IMG/VR virus record: IMGVR_UViG_3300042562_001598 | Span: 215,149-279,148 of that record | Origin: a virus | DNA length: 64,000 nt | Strand: one strand, 5' to 3' | Shown: positions 7,594-16,514 of the stretch, piece by piece | Position numbering within the stretch: position 1 is the stretch's first letter | Layout: each line of letters begins with the position of its first letter | Translations under genes and position numbers: made by a program | The notes under the pieces: generated by a model | Told to the model about the DNA's origin: nothing | Seen by the model: the letters and a program-made list of their open reading frames with translations, nothing else | Databases searched by the model: none

Positions 7594-8931
7594 ATGAGTT
7601 TAAATTCTAAAATAGAACAAATATTAAAAGCGAAAACTAAACTTGAAACTAAATTAATTCAAGAAGGTTTAACTAAAAAAGAACATAGTGTTTTGAATGA
7701 AATCAATTCTACTATGAAAGAACAGATAGATTACGAAGGTCCTGAAAGAATGGAACCGGGTATTGAGAGAAAGATTACATCAAAAGAAACTCCTTTTGCT
7801 GGACATCCTGCAATTCCTGAAGGTGACAAAGATTTTATTGAAACTATTTCATCTAAAAGATTTAAGGATTCTGTAGCTAAAGTTAGAAGATTTTTAGGTG
7901 ACACAACACCTATCCAAGGTCGTAATCCAATGATGGGTTTAATGTCTATGGTTATGAGAGGCTTACAACAGACTATGTCTATAGAGTCTCAAAACAAGGA
8001 AACTCTTGAGAATTTGGCGGTTGAGTTAGTTAAAAAAGAATTAGGAATACCTGAAGGTTCATTACAATTTGACGCCCAATTAGTTCATAGACCTATGGGT
8101 GCCGCTGAAGGTATGAGAGGTGAAGCTGAAGAACCTAGTGAAGAAGAAGTTAAAGACGCTTTTGCTAAAGCTGAAGAACACCAAGAAGAATTGGCGGATT
8201 TCGCGGATGAATTTGAGAAATTTAATTTAGAAAAAGCTAAAAGAAGACTTATCAACTCATTAATACAAGGTGCTGCTTTTAAAGGTGGTCATATGTATGT
8301 TTTACTTAATGATGAGTTAAATGCAATTAACCCTAACTTAATGAATTTATATGGTGTTAATCAATCATTGATGGAACACTTATATTGGTTATACCCAGAT
8401 ATGGAACAAATGGCAGGTTCTGGTGGTGGTCAAATGGGACAATCAGAAGTTGATAATGAAACAGACCCACCTACAGTTGTTGCTCGCGCCGCTACTTTCC
8501 CTTTATTGGTTCACGAATTAGTTAAAGGTGTTTATGAAGTATTTGGAACTCACGGATTACCGGATGACCCAAGACAAGCTGAAATGGTTATGGGTGCTGA
8601 AGATACTTTACCCGCAGAAATTTGGGATTCTAGATTAGGTCCTATATTTTGGGAAAAATTTACAGATGCTTACCCTGACAAATTATTTGATGAGGATAAA
8701 AAACATTTACAACATTATCTTTTTGTTAGGTTCTCAAGATTAGATGCTGCGGAATTTATGAAAATTGCAAAATTAATCTTAAAAGGTGACCCACAAGGAA
8801 GTAAATTTATTGATAGAATGGTTAATGAAATCATTGAGGATTTGAAAAAACAAGAATACGAAGATAAGGATAATGATGATTACGATGATGATGATTTGAA
8901 TGATATTGATTTGTCAGCACTTGGTTTTTAA
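7594..8931 (+). CDS. Hypothetical structural protein upstream of terminase
   Basis: 445 residues, unrecognised. It is mostly helical, with a conserved-looking centre (KAKRRLINSLIQGAAFKGG, about residues 213-231) and an Asp-rich tail (about 427-440). It lies 17 nt before the terminase large subunit, where T4 has its small terminase and neck genes, but no small-terminase motif is visible. A virion or head-completion role is inferred from position. Confidence 0.6.
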   Translation: MSLNSKIEQILKAKTKLETKLIQEGLTKKEHSVLNEINSTMKEQIDYEGPERMEPGIERKITSKETPFAGHPAIPEGDKDFIETISSKRFKDSVAKVRRFLGDTTPIQGRNPMMGLMSMVMRGLQQTMSIESQNKETLENLAVELVKKELGIPEGSLQFDAQLVHRPMGAAEGMRGEAEEPSEEEVKDAFAKAEEHQEELADFADEFEKFNLEKAKRRLINSLIQGAAFKGGHMYVLLNDELNAINPNLMNLYGVNQSLMEHLYWLYPDMEQMAGSGGGQMGQSEVDNETDPPTVVARAATFPLLVHELVKGVYEVFGTHGLPDDPRQAEMVMGAEDTLPAEIWDSRLGPIFWEKFTDAYPDKLFDEDKKHLQHYLFVRFSRLDAAEFMKIAKLILKGDPQGSKFIDRMVNEIIEDLKKQEYEDKDNDDYDDDDLNDIDLSALGF

Positions 8932-8948
8932 AAAATTAAATTAACATT

Positions 8949-10721
8949 ATGGCAAACCTAACAAAAGAACAAGTATTAATTGAATATGTAAGATGTCATA
9001 AAGATATTGAATACGCGTTAAGAACTTATTTACAGACATACGATAATACAGTATCAAAATATGTTCCTTTAGAATTATACCCTGACCAATTATCATTACT
9101 TAATGATTATGAGGATTATAATGAAAATATTGCATTGAAATACAGACAAGCGGGGGTATCAACAGTTACCGCCGCTTGGGCTTCAATGAAACTATCCTTC
9201 GCAAAAAAAACAAAACCTGAAAAAGTACTTATTATTGCCAATAAATTAGATACATCTTTAGAGATGGCTAATAAAATTAGAGCGTTTGTAGCTCAATGGC
9301 CTAGTTGGGTTGGTATTGACTTTTCAGTAGAAAAAAATTCACAAAAACATTACAAATTAAATAATGGTAGTGAGGTTAAAGCTGTAGCGACATCCAAGGA
9401 TGCACTGCGTGGTTTTACCCCCACTATACTTGTATTTGATGAGGCTGCGTTTATTGACGCTGATAGTGATTTCTGGGCTGCGTGTATGGCATCCCTTTCC
9501 ACTGGGGGTAAAGTAATAGTTGTTTCAACTCCCAATGGATTTGACCCTATTTATTACGAAATATACGACCAAGCCTTACGAGGAATGAATGACTTTAAGA
9601 TATCAGAGATGTTTTGGTATCGTGACCCTCGTTATACTAAAGATTTATATTTGGTTAAAACACATGATACCATTCATTATCTTTTAAATAAAGAGGATTA
9701 CAATAAAAATGAACTTATTAGTTGGGCTCATATCCCAGCGGACCAAAGGGATTATGTGGAATTAAAATCAATGATGGATAATGGTTATAAACCATGTTCA
9801 AGTTGGTTTGAGAGTATGGTTAAGAAATTAAAATATGATAAGAGAAAAGTATCACAAGAGTTAGAATGTAACTTTTTAGGTTCTGGTGATAATGTATTTG
9901 ATTCTAATTTAATGCAGAACATTCACGAGAATATGATTACTGAACCTAGTAATAAAATGATGGCTAACGCATTATGGTTATGGAAAGAACCGGTGATAGG
10001 TCATAAATACATTATGGGTGTGGATGTCAGTCGTGGAGATAGTGAGGATTTTAGTTCTTTTCAGATAATTGATTTTGATGAAAGAGAACAAGTTGCTGAA
10101 TATGTTGGGAAAGTTCCCCCCGATGTTATGGCGGAGATTGCATATAAGTGGGCTAATATGTATTCAGCTTATGTGGTTATAGATATTACTGGGGGTATGG
10201 GGGTTTCAACTGCGAGAAAGATGCAGGAGATGGGTTATAAGGATTTATATATTGATGGTGTTGACACCACTAATAAATGGGCTTACAATCCTAAATCGGC
10301 AGAAAAAATACCTGGAATAAATTTTAACAATAAAAGGGTTCAAATTATTGCGTCATACGAAGAAGTATTGCGTCATAAGTTCAGAATATATAGTTCAAGA
10401 CTATACAATGAAATGAATTCCTTTATATATATTAATGGTCGTCCTGACCACCAAAGAGGTCACCATGACGATTTAATTATGTCAATTGCGATGGCAACTT
10501 ATGTTGCTGAATCATCATTTAGTAATTTAACTAAAGTTACTGAACATACAAAAGCGATGATTGATTCATGGTCTGTAAATAATAATACTGACATAAATAA
10601 ATCTTTAGAGTTTAACCCTGTAATACCAAATTATACAGATAGACAAGGTCAATTTAATGGTGGTAATATAGCTAAAGAAGACTATAACAAATACGGGTGG
10701 TTATTTGGAGGTATGAGATAA
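8949..10721 (+). CDS. Terminase large subunit (gp17-like)
   Basis: DNA-packaging motor with an N-terminal ATPase and a C-terminal RNase H-fold nuclease, acting at the portal of the prohead. Walker A-like RQAGVST at residues 66-72, Walker B LVFDEA at 161-166 and coupling motif STPNG at 193-197 are clear. Nuclease acids are Asp359 (GVDVSRG), Asp412 (IDITGG) and Asp507/508 (GHHDDLI). At 590 residues it is close to T4 gp17. The portal gene follows after 63 nt. The identification is secure. Confidence 0.96.
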   Translation: MANLTKEQVLIEYVRCHKDIEYALRTYLQTYDNTVSKYVPLELYPDQLSLLNDYEDYNENIALKYRQAGVSTVTAAWASMKLSFAKKTKPEKVLIIANKLDTSLEMANKIRAFVAQWPSWVGIDFSVEKNSQKHYKLNNGSEVKAVATSKDALRGFTPTILVFDEAAFIDADSDFWAACMASLSTGGKVIVVSTPNGFDPIYYEIYDQALRGMNDFKISEMFWYRDPRYTKDLYLVKTHDTIHYLLNKEDYNKNELISWAHIPADQRDYVELKSMMDNGYKPCSSWFESMVKKLKYDKRKVSQELECNFLGSGDNVFDSNLMQNIHENMITEPSNKMMANALWLWKEPVIGHKYIMGVDVSRGDSEDFSSFQIIDFDEREQVAEYVGKVPPDVMAEIAYKWANMYSAYVVIDITGGMGVSTARKMQEMGYKDLYIDGVDTTNKWAYNPKSAEKIPGINFNNKRVQIIASYEEVLRHKFRIYSSRLYNEMNSFIYINGRPDHQRGHHDDLIMSIAMATYVAESSFSNLTKVTEHTKAMIDSWSVNNNTDINKSLEFNPVIPNYTDRQGQFNGGNIAKEDYNKYGWLFGGMR

Positions 10722-10748
10722 AAATATTTCTCAATTACCATATAGGAC

Positions 10749-10756
10749 TATTTATA
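10749..10756 (+). promoter_or_regulatory. AT dyad (late-promoter candidate) for the portal gene
   Basis: GGACTATTTATA lies 28 nt before the portal ATG. The flank GGAC matches the site at 47673-47680 on the other strand. Confidence 0.5.
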
Positions 10757-10784
10757 TGGGAAGAAAATAAGTTATATTAAGAAT

Positions 10785-12650
10785 ATGGAAAATAATCAAA
10801 ACAATCAAAATAATTTAACTGTTTGGCAAAGATTATCAAAAGCGTTTGGTCCTAATTCATTATTGAATCAAGACTATCCGACTTATAAAGTTGATAAAAA
10901 AGAGTTGTTAAAAACAACTTCTAAAGCTGAATACGAAAAAGAAAAGTTACAGGCTCAACAAACTTATTACTTAGGTAATCAGTGGACTAAAATTGAAAGT
11001 AACTTATATACTCAAGCGGTTTATTATGAACCAACTCGTTTAGCATCATTTTATGATTATGAAAGTATGGAGTACACACCTGAAATTTCTGCAGCATTAG
11101 ACATTTATGGTGAGGAATCAACAACGGTTGACCAAAATGGTCATATGTTACAAGTATTTTCTGAATCAAAACGAATCAAATCAATCTTAACGGATTTATT
11201 CAACAACGCTTTAGATATTAATACAAATTTACCTATGTGGACAAGAAATACTTGTAAATATGGGGATAATTTCGTTTACCTAAAATTAGATGGTGAAAAA
11301 GGTATTGTTGGTGCTATGCAACTTCCTAATATTGAAATAGAACGATTAGAGAGAGGTATGGCAGCTAAATCCGCTAATGTTGAGGAATTACCTGAAAATA
11401 GAGGGTTAAGGTTCAAGTGGAAATCTAAAGATATGGAATTTAACACTTGGGAGATTGCTCACTTTAGATTATTAGGTGATGATAGAAAATTACCTTATGG
11501 TACTTCTATGTTGGAGAAAGCGAGAAGAATTTGGAAACAATTATTACTATCTGAAGACGCGATGTTAATTTATAGAACATCAAGAGCACCTGAGAGAAGA
11601 GTATTTAAAGTTTTCGTTGGTAATATGGATGATAAAGATGTTGAACCATATGTACAACGTGTTGCGAATAAATTCAAAAGAAGTCAGGTTGTTGATTCAA
11701 GTTCAGGAAATGTTGATATGAGATTTAATCAAATGGCTGTTGACCAAGATTATTTCATCCCTGTTCGTGACCAAGCGGCTGCTTCACCTATTGAGACTTT
11801 ACCCGGTGCTCAAAACTTAGCTGAAATCGCGGATATTGAGTATATTCAAAAGAAATTATTAACGGCTCTTAGAGTCCCTAAAGCCTTTTTAGGGTTTGAA
11901 GAACCTGTTGGTGGTGGTAAAGATTTATCGTTAATGGATATTCGTTTCGCAAGAACAATTAATAGAATACAAAATTGTATGATTGCCGAATTAAATAAAA
12001 TTGCAATTATTCATTTATTTTTATTAGGTTTTGAAGATGAGTTATCTAATTTTACATTAGGTTTAACTAACCCATCAAGTCAAGCGGATTTATTAAAAAT
12101 TGACATATTCAAAGAAAAATTGTTGGCTTATAAAGATGCTGTAGCACCTATTGAGGGTATTGCTCCGGTTTCTGTATCTTGGGCTAAAAAACATATCCTA
12201 GGATTTTCTGATGAAGAAATTAAACTTGATTTACAACAACAACGTATTGAGAAAGCGGCCGGTGCTGAATTAACTAATACCGCAACAGTTATTACTCATA
12301 CAGGTATCTTTGATAATATTGATAAGTTATATGGTAATAAACCTGGAGCTCCACAAGCTGCCGGTGCAACACCACCAGCAGAACCTGGAAGTGAAGGTGG
12401 CGGAGAAGATTTTGGTGCGTTAGGCGGAGCCCCTGAGATGGGTGGTGAAGAATTAGGTGGAACTCCACCTCCAGGACCTGAAGCAGGTGGTGAAGCTGGG
12501 GTAACACCAGAATCATTTAAGAAAACCAACCATAACATTTTATTAGAAAATGAAGGGCTATTTAATGACGATTCTTACATCAATTTATCTAAAGGTGAAA
12601 ATTATTTAGGAGAAATTGAAGACCAATTGGATAAACTTCTGAATGGTTAG
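10785..12650 (+). CDS. Portal protein (gp20-like)
   Basis: Dodecameric head vertex through which DNA passes. The call rests on length (621 residues), position directly after the terminase and before the protease and capsid genes, and segments such as YTPEISAALDIYGEESTTVD, NTCKYGDNFVYLKLDGE and ALRVPKAFLGFEE that are typical of myovirus portals. The C-terminal tail (about 510-580) is Gly/Pro/Glu-rich and probably disordered. Confidence 0.9.
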   Translation: MENNQNNQNNLTVWQRLSKAFGPNSLLNQDYPTYKVDKKELLKTTSKAEYEKEKLQAQQTYYLGNQWTKIESNLYTQAVYYEPTRLASFYDYESMEYTPEISAALDIYGEESTTVDQNGHMLQVFSESKRIKSILTDLFNNALDINTNLPMWTRNTCKYGDNFVYLKLDGEKGIVGAMQLPNIEIERLERGMAAKSANVEELPENRGLRFKWKSKDMEFNTWEIAHFRLLGDDRKLPYGTSMLEKARRIWKQLLLSEDAMLIYRTSRAPERRVFKVFVGNMDDKDVEPYVQRVANKFKRSQVVDSSSGNVDMRFNQMAVDQDYFIPVRDQAAASPIETLPGAQNLAEIADIEYIQKKLLTALRVPKAFLGFEEPVGGGKDLSLMDIRFARTINRIQNCMIAELNKIAIIHLFLLGFEDELSNFTLGLTNPSSQADLLKIDIFKEKLLAYKDAVAPIEGIAPVSVSWAKKHILGFSDEEIKLDLQQQRIEKAAGAELTNTATVITHTGIFDNIDKLYGNKPGAPQAAGATPPAEPGSEGGGEDFGALGGAPEMGGEELGGTPPPGPEAGGEAGVTPESFKKTNHNILLENEGLFNDDSYINLSKGENYLGEIEDQLDKLLNG

Positions 12651-12651
12651 A

Positions 12652-12659
12652 TATTTATA
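12652..12659 (+). promoter_or_regulatory. AT dyad (late-promoter candidate) for the 12674 gene
   Basis: TATTTATATATAAAAAAG lies 14 nt before the start codon and overlaps the end of the portal operon. Confidence 0.5.
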
Positions 12660-12673
12660 TATAAAAAAGTAAA

Positions 12674-13393
12674 ATGATAAAGTTCGGTATATTAAAATCA
12701 CAGGTTGAGAATGTATTATTAGAATCATATAAAAATGATACATTTAAAAAAGAAGTACAAAATTTTAAGAAACTTGTATTAGAAAATAAAAATATTAATA
12801 AAATATTTTATCTATATGATGATTTAACCTCTAACAAGGGGTTAAATGAATCTATAGTTAATGAATACATCACTGAATGTATTTCAATTTATGAAAATAC
12901 AATTAATAAAATTACACCATCCGATATTGATAAATTAAAGAAATGGGTTGGTAATAATAAAACAGAAAATATATATGAATCTGTTGACAATTTATTTTCA
13001 AAAGATGTTCTTATGATTGAGTCAAGAATTCAATCTAAAAAAGTTATTTCAGAAACTTTAAAAGTATCCCCTAAACAAATTCAGGAAAATGTTAACATAC
13101 CTTTAGGTTCAATGGTTAATATTGCAAATAAAACTATTAACACATTTATTGAAAATTTAGAGGAGTCAGATAAAAAAGAATTAAAAACTTTATTATCAAC
13201 AGATGATGAAGAATTAAAATTAAAGTATGATTCAATTAAAGAAACTATCATCACAAAATTAACTAAAATGAAAGGCGATGAACTAGATGTTTCAACTAAC
13301 AATACAATCAACGAAACAATTGATAGAGTTGTTTCAGAAAAATATGATAAATTAAATTATGTTAAACTTAAAACTTTAAACGAAAATTTATAA
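12674..13393 (+). CDS. Helical protein between portal and protease, possible core protein
   Basis: 239 residues, highly helical and Lys/Glu/Asn-rich, no known motif. T4 places the small prohead core genes 67 and 68 in this slot. An L-x-E site followed by Ser (LLE, residues 15-17) is near the N-terminus, and other candidate sites lie downstream. A core or scaffold role is inferred from position. It ends in a strong terminator. Confidence 0.55.
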   Translation: MIKFGILKSQVENVLLESYKNDTFKKEVQNFKKLVLENKNINKIFYLYDDLTSNKGLNESIVNEYITECISIYENTINKITPSDIDKLKKWVGNNKTENIYESVDNLFSKDVLMIESRIQSKKVISETLKVSPKQIQENVNIPLGSMVNIANKTINTFIENLEESDKKELKTLLSTDDEELKLKYDSIKETIITKLTKMKGDELDVSTNNTINETIDRVVSEKYDKLNYVKLKTLNENL

Positions 13394-13415
13394 ATCAATC
13401 TATAAGTTTAAAATC

Positions 13416-13443
13416 AACCCCTCCGATAACGAGGGGTTTTTTA
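13416..13443 (+). terminator. Rho-independent terminator
   Basis: AACCCCTC / GAGGGGTT stem with a 7-nt loop and a T-run. Confidence 0.85.
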
Positions 13444-13519
13444 TTACCTATATATTTTTTTGACAATAAGGTATTATTTACTTACTTTTTTAAAAAATAA
13501 ACTAAAAATATGTACATTA

Positions 13520-13990
13520 ATGAAAAAAGGAAAAACATCACAGATTGATGGATTTGATAATGCAAAAATAACTTACGGAACAGTAGATTCTGTAAATCTA
13601 AAATCAATTTATCTTAACATACAAACTTGGGTTGAACCAATAACCGAAGTTGAAGATTGGAATAGAATAGTTTTAAACTTAAGTAGAAACATTAAACACT
13701 CCATTTACGAGGTTATGAATGAAGATGTATTCACAAAAACTTTTATAGTTGATTTAGATTTGAGGTCAAGTGGATTATCAATATTAAAGAAATCATTTAT
13801 GAATTTAGAAATTAATTTTTATCTTAACGATAGTGAAATTGATTTTAAAGATGAAAAAATAAGAAAAACATTGTCAAAAATAACATACGAAATATTCAAA
13901 GAGAATTTTAAAGATAATAAATATTTTAATTTTTATTTAACTAAAACATCTAAATTATGTGATAATATGTTAGAAATAGAAAATTCTTAA
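13520..13990 (+). CDS. Hypothetical head-region protein
   Basis: 157 residues with no recognised family; an ordered alpha/beta composition (for example KTFIVDLDLRSSGLS). The ATG at 13520 was chosen. The longer frame starts at TTG 13460 in the terminator region and adds hydrophobic residues unlike the rest. It sits between the core-like gene and the prohead protease. Confidence 0.6.
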   Translation: MKKGKTSQIDGFDNAKITYGTVDSVNLKSIYLNIQTWVEPITEVEDWNRIVLNLSRNIKHSIYEVMNEDVFTKTFIVDLDLRSSGLSILKKSFMNLEINFYLNDSEIDFKDEKIRKTLSKITYEIFKENFKDNKYFNFYLTKTSKLCDNMLEIENS

Positions 13991-13998
13991 TATTTATT
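13991..13998 (+). promoter_or_regulatory. AT dyad (late-promoter candidate) for the protease gene
   Basis: TATTTATTAATAAAAAC contains the palindrome TTTATTAATAAA. It is identical to the site at 20127 except for the last base and lies 16 nt before the start codon. Confidence 0.55.
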
Positions 13999-14014
13999 AA
14001 TAAAAACATTTATT

Positions 14015-14749
14015 ATGAGTAATATAGAAATTAATAAAACTAATGTCCTTAATAAAAAATTAATTCTAATTGAATACGATGCGGGTTATATTTCACCAAA
14101 AGATGAGTATAATTCTAAAATAATTAAAGAGTCTGATGGTATGTTAGACCATTCAAAACCTTTTGAATTTTACGCTGTATTACAAAAATACGATACCCCT
14201 AATAGAAATGGTAGAGTATACCCTAAAAGACTATTAGAAAGAGAAGCTCAGAATTATAGAAAAATGATTGAGAAAGGAACTGCGTTATCAGAATTAAACC
14301 ATCCTGAATCATCATTAATTGACTTAGATAGAGTATCACATTTAATTACTGATGTATGGTGGGAAGGACCTGCGTTAATCGGTAAAATAAAACTATTAAC
14401 AACACCAGGTTACCACGAAAGAGGTATTGTATCATCTAAAGGTGATTTGGCTGCCAATTATTTAAGACAAGGGGTTACTTTAGGTATCTCATCAAGAGGT
14501 GTAGGTTCGCTTAAAAAAGTGGGTGAACAAAATGAAGTTCAAGACGACTTTGAACTAATTTGTTTTGACTTAGTTTCATCACCATCAACACCGGGGGCGT
14601 ATCTATACCATAACGAAGGTGATAGACAGAAATATGATGAAAACCTTGACGAAGAAAAAAAGACAACTATAGAGCGACAAGTCGGAAGTAATGGTAATAA
14701 ATCACTTGACTTAATGAAAAAATTAAACGATTATTTAGGAAACAAATAA
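14015..14749 (+). CDS. Prohead core protease (gp21-like)
   Basis: Serine protease of the T4 gp21 / herpesvirus assemblin-like group. It matures the capsid protein and core proteins inside the prohead. Key segments are TPNRNGRVYP (61-70), SELNHPESS (92-100, His96 candidate catalytic) and GVTLGISSRGVG (153-164, Ser159 or Ser160 candidate nucleophile), then FDLVSSPSTPGA. Length (244) and position before the capsid gene fit. The capsid protein's Ile-Asn-Glu/Ala site gives its likely specificity. Confidence 0.92.
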   Translation: MSNIEINKTNVLNKKLILIEYDAGYISPKDEYNSKIIKESDGMLDHSKPFEFYAVLQKYDTPNRNGRVYPKRLLEREAQNYRKMIEKGTALSELNHPESSLIDLDRVSHLITDVWWEGPALIGKIKLLTTPGYHERGIVSSKGDLAANYLRQGVTLGISSRGVGSLKKVGEQNEVQDDFELICFDLVSSPSTPGAYLYHNEGDRQKYDENLDEEKKTTIERQVGSNGNKSLDLMKKLNDYLGNK

Positions 14750-14761
14750 ATAAAATATAAT

Positions 14762-14971
14762 ATGGACGAAAAGTACTTTGTTGCAAAAATCGCAATTGAT
14801 TCAATTGATAATGAATCAGGTAAATTAAAAAAACTTAGAGAAGAAAAATTAGTTAGGGGTTATAATCCAACTGATGTTGAATCTAAAGTAACCAAAATCT
14901 ATGAAAACTATAACCTTGCTTGGAGAATTACAGGAATTGTTGAAAGTAAAATTGACGAGGTAATAGAATAA
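14762..14971 (+). CDS. Small hypothetical protein in the head operon
   Basis: 69 residues, unrecognised, charged and ordered (YNLAWRITGIVESKIDEVIE at the C-terminus). It follows the protease gene by 12 nt and is closed by a terminator, so it is co-transcribed with the protease. Confidence 0.65.
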   Translation: MDEKYFVAKIAIDSIDNESGKLKKLREEKLVRGYNPTDVESKVTKIYENYNLAWRITGIVESKIDEVIE

Positions 14972-14991
14972 TTATCAATTAAAATTAAATT

Positions 14992-15021
14992 AAAAGAGGA
15001 CTTATTAAGTCCTCTTTTTTT
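14992..15021 (+). terminator. Rho-independent terminator
   Basis: AAAAGAGGACTTA / AAGTCCTCTTTT stem with a T-run. Confidence 0.85.
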
Positions 15022-15091
15022 GTTTATATAAAAAAATATTCATTTTTAATACAAAAAAAGTGATTTTTTTTAACTTTTTCTTTTTTCTCAA

Positions 15092-15099
15092 TATTTATA
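15092..15099 (+). promoter_or_regulatory. AT dyad (late-promoter candidate) for the core protein gene
   Basis: TATTTATAATAAATAAAAAC lies 16 nt before the ATG at 15116. Confidence 0.5.
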
Positions 15100-15115
15100 A
15101 TAAATAAAAACAATA

Positions 15116-16483
15116 ATGGCAAAAGAAAAATCTTTAGTTGAGGACGCAATCATCCAAATGAGAAATTTGGAAGAAGCTGTTGCGGAAAATGCAAAAGGAA
15201 TACTTGCTTCTACAATGAAGGAAGAAATCAAAGAACTAGTAAAAGAATCTCTGACCGAACAAGAAGACGAGATTGACACAGATGTTGAAATGGATTTACC
15301 TACGGATGACGAAGGTGATGAAATGGATATTGATAATATTGACGATATGGAAGACGAAGAAGACTTTGATGAGTTTGGTGATGACGAAGACGTTATTGAC
15401 CTAACTGATATTGAAGACGATTCTGAAATCTTACGTGTATTTAGTTTATTAGGACCTGAAGATAATGTTATAGTTAAGAAAGACGAGACTGGTAACATTA
15501 GCTTAAAAGATGGTGATAAAGAATACATGATTGTTGGTGAAAACGAAGACGAAGATGCTGACATGGAAATGTTTGAAGGTTTCGGAGAATTTGAAGACGA
15601 CGAAGAACAAGAAGAAGACGAACTTTACGAAGAAGATGAATTTTCAAATGAAGATGAATCTATTGACGATATCGTTTCTAAAGTATTTGGAGAAGGTCAA
15701 GACTTTGAGGATAATGAACTTGAAGAAAATGATGAAGAAGTTGTTTACGAAATTGAAATGGACGACGAAGATTTAATGGATGAAGAAGATGAATATCTTG
15801 AGGAATCTAAATCAACAATTAAACCTAAAGGTGTTGGTATGGGTAAACCAAAATTCTCTTATAATTCTAAACCAAATCAAGGAAAAGGTTTCAACACTAA
15901 AATGAAAGAAGCCCCTAAATCTGTTGGAACTGGAAAAGCGAAATTTGAATTTAAAGAAGACGAAGATTTTGAAAAAATAGAAACTAAAGAAGCTGCTCGC
16001 ACTATCGGAAATGGTTCTAAATCAGGTCGTGGTCTTAGAAAAGGTATTACTCCTAATAGAAACTTGGAATTCCCTATTAAAGAAAATACTGACGCTAAAG
16101 AACTACAAATCCTTAGAGAAAAAAACGAAGAGTATAGAAAAGCTTTAAATATTTTCAGAAATAAATTAAATGAGGTTGCTGTTTTTAACTCAAACTTAGC
16201 TTACGCTACTCGTTTATTTACTGAATGTACTACTTCAAAACAAGAAAAAATAAACATATTGAAAAGATTTGATGGTGTTGAAACGATTAAAGAATCTAAA
16301 AACTTATATCAAAGTCTTAAAAATGAATTGTCAGTTAAATCTGGTAAACCAATCAATGAATCTATTGAGTCTAAATTAGACAAAACACATTCAACTGGTT
16401 CTGCCGTTAATTTAATTGAATCAAAAACTTACGAAAATCCACAATTCCTTAGAATGAAAGATTTGATGAGTAAATTAAAATAA
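15116..16483 (+). CDS. Acidic prohead core / scaffold-like protein (gp22 position)
   Basis: 455 residues directly upstream of the capsid gene, where T4 has the main core protein gp22. The N-terminus is helical with L-x-E sites (for example KELVKESLTE). Residues about 50-240 are almost continuous Asp/Glu. The middle (about 245-325) is basic and Gly-rich. The C-terminal third is a helical domain with VAVFNSNLAYATRLFTE. Charge pattern and position fit an assembly core degraded or trimmed by the protease; there is no direct sequence match to gp22. Confidence 0.7.
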   Translation: MAKEKSLVEDAIIQMRNLEEAVAENAKGILASTMKEEIKELVKESLTEQEDEIDTDVEMDLPTDDEGDEMDIDNIDDMEDEEDFDEFGDDEDVIDLTDIEDDSEILRVFSLLGPEDNVIVKKDETGNISLKDGDKEYMIVGENEDEDADMEMFEGFGEFEDDEEQEEDELYEEDEFSNEDESIDDIVSKVFGEGQDFEDNELEENDEEVVYEIEMDDEDLMDEEDEYLEESKSTIKPKGVGMGKPKFSYNSKPNQGKGFNTKMKEAPKSVGTGKAKFEFKEDEDFEKIETKEAARTIGNGSKSGRGLRKGITPNRNLEFPIKENTDAKELQILREKNEEYRKALNIFRNKLNEVAVFNSNLAYATRLFTECTTSKQEKINILKRFDGVETIKESKNLYQSLKNELSVKSGKPINESIESKLDKTHSTGSAVNLIESKTYENPQFLRMKDLMSKLK

Positions 16484-16514
16484 AAAATAAACATAAAATT
16501 AAACAAAAACAAAA

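Noticed and set aside
12292-12538. Pro/Ser-rich minus-strand frames in the portal gene
   Set aside because: Shadows of the Gly/Pro/Glu-rich tail of the portal protein.
15088-15564. Ser-rich 158-codon frame on the minus strand
   Set aside because: It is the complement of Asp/Glu codons in the acidic core protein and has no start context of its own.
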